Under the pieces are notes generated by a model. That model made no database searches, was not told the DNA's origin, and was given only the letters and a program-made list of their open reading frames with translations. Both the position numbers and the translations under genes were made by a program. Shown here in pieces: positions 1-5,128 of a stretch of 7,920 nucleotides of DNA. Position 1 is the first letter of the stretch. The number at the start of each line of letters is the position of its first letter. The stretch is from Bacteroidota bacterium (lineage in GTDB: Bacteria > Bacteroidota > Bacteroidia > NS11-12g > UBA955): assembly GCA_009918425.1 (NCBI GenBank), contig RGEC01000100.1, positions 1-7,920 on the forward strand, in the 5' to 3' direction.

Positions 1-41
1 TTTTCGCCGCCTGTACCAATTTGCTTAGCGGAAACCATCAT
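1..41 (-). CDS. 5' end of an unidentified divergent gene (partial)
   Basis: On the minus strand an open frame begins with two adjacent ATG codons (41-39 and 38-36) and runs off the window edge without a stop, giving MMVSAKQIGTGGE. The case for a real gene rests on its promoter: an exact TAnnTTTG box at 51-44 with a TTG at 74-72, separated by 20 bases, is the expected Bacteroidota arrangement, and the start codon follows the box by two bases. Thirteen residues are too few to name a family. The G-x-x-G-E pattern faintly recalls the N terminus of UPF0102/YraN-type proteins, but that is only a hint. The gene is divergent from lipB, and the two starts are about 60 bases apart. Confidence 0.45.
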   Translation of the reverse strand, partial: MMVSAKQIGTGGE

Positions 42-43
42 TA

Positions 44-51
44 CAAAAATA
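44..51 (-). promoter_or_regulatory. Bacteroidota-type -7 promoter box for the left-edge minus-strand gene
   Basis: The minus strand reads TATTTTTG, an exact match to TAnnTTTG. A TTG at 74-72 lies 20 bases upstream as a -33 element. The box ends two bases before the first ATG, so a transcript from here would be leaderless or would start at the second ATG. This is the best-formed promoter in the window because both elements and the spacing fit. Confidence 0.55.
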
Positions 52-89
52 CATTATTTTCTACAAAATATCAAGTCATTAAAATTGCA

Positions 90-97
90 TAATTTTG
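90..97 (+). promoter_or_regulatory. Bacteroidota-type -7 promoter box for lipB and the downstream cluster
   Basis: TAATTTTG followed by C is an exact TAnnTTTG match. It ends five bases before the preferred lipB ATG at 103. I see no clear TTTG -33 element at the usual distance, so strength is uncertain. A start site a few bases after the box would make the lipB mRNA essentially leaderless. Confidence 0.45.
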
Positions 98-102
98 CGG
101 GC

Positions 103-789
103 ATGCAACAATGCAATCTGCTGGACCTTGGAATTATGGATTACAAGCAGGCCTGGGATTTGCAGCTGGACTTATTTCAGAAAAAAATACACCTAAAATC
201 GGCTGGCACAAATCCAATCCATGATTTGATTTTCGTAGAGCATCCCCATGTTTACACTTTTGGCAAAAGTGCAGAGCGAAAAAACCTGCTGGCAGATTCG
301 GAAACCCTTACCCAAATTGGTGCAGATGTATATGATATAGAGCGAGGCGGGGACATTACCTACCATGGACCCGGACAACTGGTTGCTTACCCGATCTTTG
401 ATCTGGAACAGCTCGGCATCGGGGTTAAAGCATTTGTGGAAGGAATAGAAACGGCGATTATTCGCACGTTGGCTGAATGGAATATCACGGCGGAAACCAT
501 TCCCGGAAGAATTGGTGTTTGGATTGACAAGGACAAACCCACAGAGCGCAAAATTGCCGCCATCGGCATTAAATGCAGCCGATTTGTCAGCATGCACGGG
601 CTTGCGCTGAATGTAAATACCAACCTCGAAATGTTTGGGCACATTGTACCCTGTGGCATTTCCGACAAAATGGTTTGCAGCATGGAAGGAGAGCTTGGCC
701 GACAAATTGACATGTTTGTCGTAAAAAACACGTTAGGCAGGCATTTTGCATCTATATTTGGATTACAATTAAACGATGAACCGCAATAA
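103..789 (+). CDS. lipB: Octanoyl-[acyl-carrier-protein]:protein N-octanoyltransferase (LipB)
   Basis: LipB transfers octanoyl from acyl carrier protein to a lysine on lipoyl domains of enzymes such as pyruvate dehydrogenase and the glycine cleavage H protein; LipA then inserts sulfur. It acts in the cytoplasm. Counting from ATG 103 (228 residues), the family signature RGGDITYHGPGQ lies at 81-92, the conserved lysine at Lys150 in RKIAAIG, HGLALN at 165-170, and the catalytic cysteine at Cys184 in PCG, so the active site is complete. An in-frame TTG at 85 would add six residues, but it lies upstream of the TAnnTTTG box at 90-97 and the alignment to known LipB starts better at 103. The 3' end overlaps the LemA gene by 14 bases. 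Identification is from motifs and is very secure; the start is fairly secure. Confidence 0.95.
   Translation: MQQCNLLDLGIMDYKQAWDLQLDLFQKKIHLKSAGTNPIHDLIFVEHPHVYTFGKSAERKNLLADSETLTQIGADVYDIERGGDITYHGPGQLVAYPIFDLEQLGIGVKAFVEGIETAIIRTLAEWNITAETIPGRIGVWIDKDKPTERKIAAIGIKCSRFVSMHGLALNVNTNLEMFGHIVPCGISDKMVCSMEGELGRQIDMFVVKNTLGRHFASIFGLQLNDEPQ
753..760 (+). promoter_or_regulatory. Possible internal promoter box for the LemA gene inside lipB
   Basis: TATATTTG is an exact TAnnTTTG match inside the last codons of lipB, 15 bases before the LemA ATG at 776. The spacing resembles that of the other boxes in the window. No clear -33 element is visible. It could allow the LemA-TPM genes to be expressed apart from lipB, but a chance match in coding sequence is possible. 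Confidence 0.3.
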
Positions 790-1351
790 CATTATTTTAC
801 TTTCGGTGGTGGGCTTTTTTGCCATCATCTTCTTCTGGGGCTGCAACAATTACAACGGTATTATTGACAAGGATGAAAAGGTTAAGAATGCCTGGGGAAA
901 TGTGCAGGCGACCTACCAATACCGTCTTGACTTCTTACCTGGCTTGATAAGGTCCGTAAAAGAAGCAGGAAAAAATGAAAAAGAAATCTTGGAAACTGTC
1001 ACCAATGCTAGGGCAGGAATTTCAAATGCAAAAACGCCTGCAGATCTTGATCGCGCCAATGCCAAAATCAGCAGTGCCTTTACACTTGCTGTGGAGGCAT
1101 ATCCACAAATCAGGAGCACTGAGGCATACCTTAAATTTCAAGATGAATTCTCAGGAGTTGAGAAAAGAATCAAGACAGCAAGGGATGATTATAATAAAGC
1201 TGTAAAAGATTTCAACATAGCTGTTCGCACCTTCCCCGGCAACATTGTAGCAGGTTTTGGCGGATTCACCGTAAAGGATGAATTCAAAGCCGAAGCGGGA
1301 AGCGAAAAAGCGCCTGATTATGACAAGGCCTGGGATAAAGGCAAAGAGTAA
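776..1351 (+). CDS. LemA family membrane protein
   Basis: This 191-residue protein has the LemA layout: an N-terminal hydrophobic anchor at about residues 6-22, then a helical domain expected outside the cytoplasmic membrane. Diagnostic is the stretch from NNYNGIIDKDEKVKNAWGNV (24-43) into YQYRLDFLPGLIRSVK (47-62), which matches the family's conserved first helices; LY, DEKV, AW and YQ-R-x-D-x-x-P positions are recognisable. Cys23 follows FWG, a poor lipobox, so lipid attachment is doubtful. The start ATG lies inside the lipB end, with a 14-base overlap and no Shine-Dalgarno sequence. The biochemical role of LemA proteins is not settled. Their genes commonly sit beside TPM-domain genes, as here, which supports the call and suggests a shared envelope function. 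Confidence 0.9.
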   Translation: MNRNNIILLSVVGFFAIIFFWGCNNYNGIIDKDEKVKNAWGNVQATYQYRLDFLPGLIRSVKEAGKNEKEILETVTNARAGISNAKTPADLDRANAKISSAFTLAVEAYPQIRSTEAYLKFQDEFSGVEKRIKTARDDYNKAVKDFNIAVRTFPGNIVAGFGGFTVKDEFKAEAGSEKAPDYDKAWDKGKE

Positions 1352-1356
1352 TCACA

Positions 1357-1803
1357 GTGTTTTCTTTTCTTCGCAAACGTGCCGTTTCTAACCTTGACGA
1401 AAAGGTCATTGTAGATGCTATTCGCGGAGCAGAGAGCCTATCCAGGGCTGAAATACGGGTGCATCTTGCCGATAAAACGGGTAAGATAGGTGCATTGGAA
1501 TCGGCCAAAAAGATTTTTGAGAAGCTGGGCATGCACCGCACTGAAATGCGGAATGGCGTTTTGATCTTTGTTTGTCTGAAAGAAAGAAAGTTTGCCATTA
1601 TTGGAGATGTTGGCATACATCAATTTGTGAGTGACACATTTTGGGATGACATAAAAACCGAAATGCAGGAACTTATGAGACAGGGCAAGCACACAGAGGC
1701 CATATGCCACGGCATTAACCGTGCAGGTGAAAAATTACAACTCCACTTCCCTGCCGGAAATCAAAATCCCAATGAACTGAGCAATGAAATTTCAAGGGAT
1801 TAA
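1357..1803 (+). CDS. Small TPM-domain protein without export signal
   Basis: This 148-residue protein belongs to the TPM (TLP18.3/Psb32/MOLO-1) domain group, in its short form. It starts at GTG 1357, five bases after the LemA stop; no ATG fits as well, and MFSFLRKRAVSNLDEKVIVD resembles the usual start of these short proteins. Visible family features are the amphipathic opening helix with AIRGAE (21-26), a strand at EIRVHL (32-37), then RNGVLIFVCLKERKFAIIGD (65-84), the core strand pair, and a helix with the MRQGKHTEAI segment (107-116). No signal peptide or membrane segment is seen, unlike the next gene, so it is probably cytoplasmic or held by a partner. Its last 20 bases overlap the next gene. 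The function of the short form is unknown; some TPM proteins have been reported as phosphatases. Confidence 0.85.
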   Translation: MFSFLRKRAVSNLDEKVIVDAIRGAESLSRAEIRVHLADKTGKIGALESAKKIFEKLGMHRTEMRNGVLIFVCLKERKFAIIGDVGIHQFVSDTFWDDIKTEMQELMRQGKHTEAICHGINRAGEKLQLHFPAGNQNPNELSNEISRD

Positions 1804-2548
1804 AACGATTCTGGCCATATTGCTGTTTGGCAGTGTCTGTAGTCAGGCAATGGCTCAGTCTGAGGAAGATATTGCCCGCAAACCGGTTCCGAAATACCGC
1901 GGACTGGTGAATGATTTTGCCGGTGTATTGGCGAACGAAGAAACAGCAGCTCTTGAAAAAAGCCTGCGCTCCTATGAAGACAGCACCAGCACACAGATAG
2001 TTGTGGTTACAGAAACTTCCCTGAACGGCCGCGATCAGTTTGATCGCAGCATGGATTTTGCGCGGCTTTGGGGTGTAGGGCAGAAAGATAAAAATAATGG
2101 CGTGGTGATTTACCTTGCCATAGAAGACCGTAAACTCAGTATCAGAACTGCCAATGCTACACAGGGCGCACTCACTGATGGGGAAACAGGTGAAATACGC
2201 AGAAAAATAATGCAGCCCTTGCTGAAGCAGGGCAGATATTTTGAAGCGCTTGACAGTGGTACGCGTGCAGTAATGCTGGCGCTTGCAGGTGAATTCAAAT
2301 CAAACGGAAAGCACAATAATAGCGATGCTCCGGGCTGGGTAATGATTGCGGTGGTTTTACTTATCATTCTGGTTATGTCTGTTTTTAGCAGCAGAGGAAG
2401 AAATCGCGGTTACGGCGGAATGGGTCCCTATTTCTGGGGCGGAGGATTTGGTGGCGGATTTGGTAGTGGCGGCAGTTCCGGAAGCGGCTGGGGCGGCATG
2501 GGCGGTGGCGGCGGTTTTGACGGCGGTGGATCAGACGGTGGCTGGTAA
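1784..2548 (+). CDS. Exported, membrane-anchored TPM-domain protein with glycine-rich tail (YgcG-like)
   Basis: This 254-residue protein has a signal peptide at 1-24 (hydrophobic core TILAILLFG, likely cleavage after AMA), a TPM domain at about 38-170, a transmembrane helix at about 184-201, and a glycine-rich tail from 209 to the end. TPM hallmarks are VNDFAGVL (42-49), the strand QIVVVT (71-76), FARLWGVGQKDKNNGVVIYL (92-111) with RKLSI (116-120), and PLLKQGRYFEAL (145-156). The TPM domain should face the periplasm. The ATG at 1784 lies 20 bases inside the preceding gene in another frame, so translation is probably coupled. A signal peptide, TPM domain, one membrane helix and low-complexity Gly/Ser tail is a standard layout in LemA-linked clusters. 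The tail's role is unknown. No terminator hairpin is visible in the 83 bases after the stop. Confidence 0.9.
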   Translation: MKFQGIKTILAILLFGSVCSQAMAQSEEDIARKPVPKYRGLVNDFAGVLANEETAALEKSLRSYEDSTSTQIVVVTETSLNGRDQFDRSMDFARLWGVGQKDKNNGVVIYLAIEDRKLSIRTANATQGALTDGETGEIRRKIMQPLLKQGRYFEALDSGTRAVMLALAGEFKSNGKHNNSDAPGWVMIAVVLLIILVMSVFSSRGRNRGYGGMGPYFWGGGFGGGFGSGGSSGSGWGGMGGGGGFDGGGSDGGW

Positions 2549-2613
2549 AAACAATTGGCCGGTTAAATGTTGATTATTGTTATCAAAACCTAACTTCAGG
2601 CCTCCTTTTTCAG

Positions 2614-2621
2614 TACCTTTG
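2614..2621 (+). promoter_or_regulatory. Bacteroidota-type -7 promoter box for uvrA
   Basis: TACCTTTG followed by C is an exact TAnnTTTG match, ending ten bases before the TTG start at 2632. No convincing -33 TTTG is found at 19-21 bases. It lies in the only non-coding stretch between the TPM gene and uvrA (2549-2631), which otherwise holds nothing I recognise. The promoter looks intact although the gene behind it is broken. Confidence 0.5.
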
Positions 2622-2631
2622 CACCCCCAAA

Positions 2632-2904
2632 TTGGAACCCGAACTCAATTATATCGACAAAGGTGAAATAACTGTTACCGGCGCCCGGGAGCACAACCTG
2701 AAAAATCTGGATCTGGTTATACCCAGAAACAAACTGGTTGTTTTCACCGGATTATCCGGTTCCGGCAAAAGTTCGCTTGCCTTTGATACCCTATTTGCGG
2801 AGGGACAGCGACGTTATCTGGAAAGTTTCAGCGCTTATGCCCGACAGTTTATAGGCGATATGAAGCGGCCGGATGTAGACAAAATAACCGGCCTTAGTCC
2901 GTAG
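2632..2904 (+). pseudogene. uvrA: uvrA block 1: N-terminal nucleotide-binding segment
   Basis: This block reads 90 residues from TTG 2632. It opens with the conserved GAREHNLKNLDLVIPRNK (17-34), has the first Walker A motif GLSGSGKSS at 40-48, then FDTLFAEGQRRYLESFSAYA (51-70) and ends in DKITGLSP (83-90), where intact UvrA continues into the Q-loop (VIAIEQK or AISIEQK). Instead a TAG follows directly at 2902-2904. On its own it would give a truncated peptide with one Walker A and no signature motif or Walker B, which cannot hydrolyse ATP. Confidence 0.9.
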
Positions 2905-2962
2905 GAGTTTGTGCTTTGAGTTTTTGTGCTTCTAGTTGCGATTCTAAAGCGTCTTGTGATTT
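2902..2962 (+). other. 61-base unrelated segment replacing about 66 uvrA codons
   Basis: Left limit: uvrA similarity ends at codon CCG 2899-2901. Right limit: the downstream frame resumes sensibly at 2963 with EKITLLAPLV. The bases between carry stops when read in the uvrA frames and are T-rich on the plus strand. They contain an imperfect direct repeat: GAGTTTGTGCTT at 2905-2916 and GAGTTTTTGTGCTT at 2918-2931. The complementary strand is open and reads KSQDALESQLEAQKLKAQTP, a charged, helix-prone peptide, as if this were a scrap of another coding region in inverted orientation. I do not recognise its source. Confidence 0.7.
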
Positions 2963-3661
2963 GAAAAAATCACCTTGCTTGCCCCTTTGGTAAAAGGCAG
3001 AAAGGGGCATTACCGGGAACTTTTTGAACAAACCCTGAAACGCGGATACAACAAGGTCCGAATTGACGGTGAAATTTCGGATATCAAAGCCGGCATGCAG
3101 ATTGATCGTTACAAAATTCATGATATTGAGGCGGTTATTGATCGATTACAGGTAAATGGGCTTGACACACAACGTCTGACAGACAGCGTGGCAACGGCAC
3201 TAAAAATGGGGCATGGCTACCTGATGGTTCTCTCTGAAAACGGGCTTCACCCCTACTCAAAATTCCTAATGGACCCTGTTTCCGGGATTAGTTATGATGA
3301 GCCTCAGCCCAACAGTTTCTCTTTCAACAGCCCTTATGGTGCATGCGAACACTGTGAGGGACTCGGAGAAGTAGCGGAAGTAAATATCAATTACATTATT
3401 CCGGACAAAACCAAGAGCATCAATAAAGGAGCCATCATTCCAGTGGGTGAACTGCGCGATAACTGGACATTTACGCAGCTGCGGGCTGTTGCCAAACACC
3501 TCAGTTTTAGCCTTGCTGATACCATTGAAAAGCTTACCCACGAGCAGGTAGATGCCGTTTTATATGGCCTGAAAGACAAAATAACCATTGAATACACGGC
3601 TAACGACGGTAAAAAGCATAAATACCAGAGTGAGTGGAAAGGGAAAGGGTTGGGTTTCTGA
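2963..3661 (+). pseudogene. uvrA: uvrA block 2: UvrB-binding and insertion-domain segment
   Basis: This frame-2 block resumes UvrA at EKITLLAPLVKGRKGHYREL and continues through VRIDGEISD, YKIHDIEAVIDRL and FSFNSPYGACEHCEGLGE. It covers most of the UvrB-binding domain and much of the insertion domain. The CEHC pair (at about 3344-3355) is one half of the N-terminal zinc module; by analogy with the C-terminal module, the partner CxxC would lie in the segment lost at lesion 2. UvrA similarity stops at EWKG (about 3632-3643); the residues KGLGF before the TGA at 3659-3661 are out-of-frame reading of block 3. A TTG at 2975 begins the longest stop-free start-codon frame but is an ordinary leucine of LLAP, so it is not a credible start. 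Confidence 0.85.
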
Positions 3662-5064
3662 GTGCAGTAGGCCTAGATTACCTAAGCTTAAACAGTCCGG
3701 CCAGAACCCTAAGTGGCGGTGAAGCCCAGCGTATAAGACTGGCAACACAGATTGGAAGTAAACTGGTGAATGTGCTGTACATTCTGGATGAGCCCTCAAT
3801 TGGATTACATCAACGAGACAACGAAAAACTGATAGACAGCCTTAAAGAGTTGCGCGACATGGGGAACACCGTTCTTGTGGTGGAACACGACAAAGATATG
3901 ATGCTGGCCAGTGACTGGCTGGTAGAAATTGGACCGGGTGCGGGTGCACACGGCGGACAAATCGTTGCATCGGCGCTGCCCAGAGATTTCCTCAAATCAG
4001 AGAGCGTTACTGCATCTTACCTTGCCGGAAAAATCAGCATTCCTATTCCGGTAAAAAGAAGAAAAGCGGGAAAAGAGAAACTTATTCTTAAAGGTTGCAC
4101 TGGTCACAACCTGAAAAATGTGGATGTAGAAATTCCACTTGGCGTATTGGTTTGCATCAGTGGAGTTAGTGGAAGCGGGAAATCATCGCTCATCAACGAG
4201 ACACTTTTCCCTATTCTGCATAATCATGTATATAACACCCATTACAGACCGTTGGAACACACTTCCATTAAAGGACTTGAACATGTAGATAAAGTTATTC
4301 GCATTGACCAAAGCCCTATTGGCAGAACACCAAGAAGCAACCCTGCCACGTATGTTGGGGTTTTTACCGAAATCAGAAATTTATTTGCCGAGTTGCCCGA
4401 AGCAAAAATACGGGGTTACAAACCCGGCAGGTTTAGTTTCAACGTTAAAGGTGGCCGTTGTGAAGGTTGCGGCGGAGGTGGGAAAAAAGTAATTGAAATG
4501 AACTTTCTACCCAATGTTGAAGTAAAATGTGATGTTTGCCAGGGCAAACGTTATAATCGGGAAACGCTGGAAGTTCGTTATCGCGGAAAAAGTATCTATG
4601 ATGTGCTGGAAATGCCAATTTCTCAGGCGGTGAGCTTTTTTGAACATTTGCCACTGATTCACCGGAAGATAAAAACCATGGTGGATGTTGGCCTTGGCTA
4701 CATTACCCTTGGGCAAAGCAGTACAACACTTAGCGGTGGTGAGGCTCAACGGGTGAAACTGGCCACTGAACTTAGCAAAAAGGACACAGGAAAAACTGTA
4801 TATATACTTGATGAACCAACGACCGGATTACATTTCGACGATATCAGGCAGCTGCTGTCTGTGTTGCAGGAACTTACTGATAAAGGGAACACCGTTTTGG
4901 TAATTGAACATAACATGGATGTAATAAAAGTAGCAGACCATGTTATTGATCTGGGTCCAGAGGGAGGAACAGGAGGCGGAACAATTCTGGCAACGGGCAC
5001 TCCCGAGCAAATTGCCAAGGTAGAGGATAGCCATACAGGTCGATTTCTAAAAAAGGAATTATAA
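3634..5064 (+). pseudogene. uvrA: uvrA block 3: signature I and complete second ATPase module
   Basis: Numbered from GTG 3634 (476 codons), this block has signature I LSGGEAQ (26-32), Walker B YILDEPS (49-55), H-loop His85, the second Walker A GVSGSGKSS (177-185), Q-loop DQSPIGRTPRSNPATY (225-240), the C-terminal zinc module with Cys276, Cys279, Cys299 and Cys302, signature II LSGGEAQ (366-372), Walker B YILDEPT (390-396) and H-loop His426. All key residues are present. UvrA similarity starts at about ERVGFLSAVGLDYL (4-17); the GTG is just an in-frame codon at the deletion point and not a convincing start. The frame is clean for 1.4 kb, so selection against damage was recent or the breaks upstream are not real. 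Confidence 0.9.
3636..3649 (+). repeat. GGAAAG tandem repeat at the second uvrA deletion point
   Basis: GGAAAG occurs twice in tandem (3636-3641, 3642-3647) followed by GG. Left-hand UvrA similarity (EWKG) runs into it and right-hand similarity (ERVGFL) runs out of it in a different frame, so both parental sequences probably shared this short motif. That is what a microhomology deletion, or an assembler joining two places by a short overlap, would leave. Confidence 0.6.
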
Positions 5065-5106
5065 TACTGATTCTTCACTGTTATTAACTGTTATTCATAA
5101 AATTGC

Positions 5107-5114
5107 TATATTCG
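5107..5114 (+). promoter_or_regulatory. Probable -7 promoter box for the S74-domain gene (one mismatch)
   Basis: TATATTCG matches TAnnTTTG at all but one position and ends 14 bases before the ATG at 5129. It lies in the 64-base gap after uvrA, together with a tandem pair ACTGTTATT at 5077-5085 and 5087-5095. No clear -33 element and no terminator hairpin for uvrA are visible in this gap. Confidence 0.3.
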
Positions 5115-5128
5115 TTTTTTTAAAAACT

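Larger units (their letters stand above)
2632..5064 (+). pseudogene. uvrA: Disrupted uvrA: excinuclease ABC subunit A, two internal lesions
   Basis: UvrA is the DNA-damage sensor of nucleotide excision repair; it dimerises, binds ATP at two ABC modules and loads UvrB. Here the gene is in three blocks: 2632-2901 (frame 1), about 2963-3641 (frame 2), and about 3643-5064 (frame 1). Together they hold about 789 codons; adding the missing segments gives about 945, the normal UvrA length. Lesion 1 (about 2902-2962) replaces some 66 codons with 61 unrelated bases carrying stops. Lesion 2 (near 3636-3649) removes some 90 codons and shifts frame. Sizes come from comparison with the E. coli protein as I remember it. 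The start is TTG 2632: no in-frame ATG lies between the nearest upstream stop and it. Sequence outside the lesions is highly conserved. The product as read should not be functional. A genuine recent pseudogene and an assembly artefact are both possible. Confidence 0.9.

Noticed and set aside
85..102. A TTG at 85 as the start of lipB.
   Set aside because: It precedes and overlaps the TAnnTTTG box, and the added residues do not align with known LipB; ATG 103 fits better.
193..705. A 170-codon open frame on the minus strand across lipB.
   Set aside because: It lies wholly within the conserved lipB reading frame, shows no family motif, and has no promoter box; lipB has all its catalytic residues.
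2552..2563. Near-palindrome AATTGGCCGGTT after the second TPM gene, considered as a terminator.
   Set aside because: It leaves no loop, needs two wobble pairs, and no T-run follows it.
2894..3121. A 75-codon minus-strand frame that includes the foreign uvrA segment, considered as an inserted gene.
   Set aside because: Most of it is the complement of genuine uvrA sequence; only about 20 codons fall in the unrelated segment, so it is not an independent gene.
2902..3661. Programmed frameshifting, an intein or an intron as the explanation for the uvrA breaks.
   Set aside because: Conserved UvrA residues are missing at both sites, so removing or bypassing the interruption would not restore the protein; 61 bases is also far too short for an intron or intein.
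2632..5064. A natural short UvrA2-type protein lacking the UvrB-binding domain.
   Set aside because: Most of the UvrB-binding domain is present, the missing parts are different ones, and the reading frame is broken twice.
5077..5095. Tandem ACTGTTATT pair upstream of the S74-domain gene, considered as an operator.
   Set aside because: Only two short A/T-rich copies are present, with no dyad symmetry and no second site in the window; chance is a sufficient explanation.
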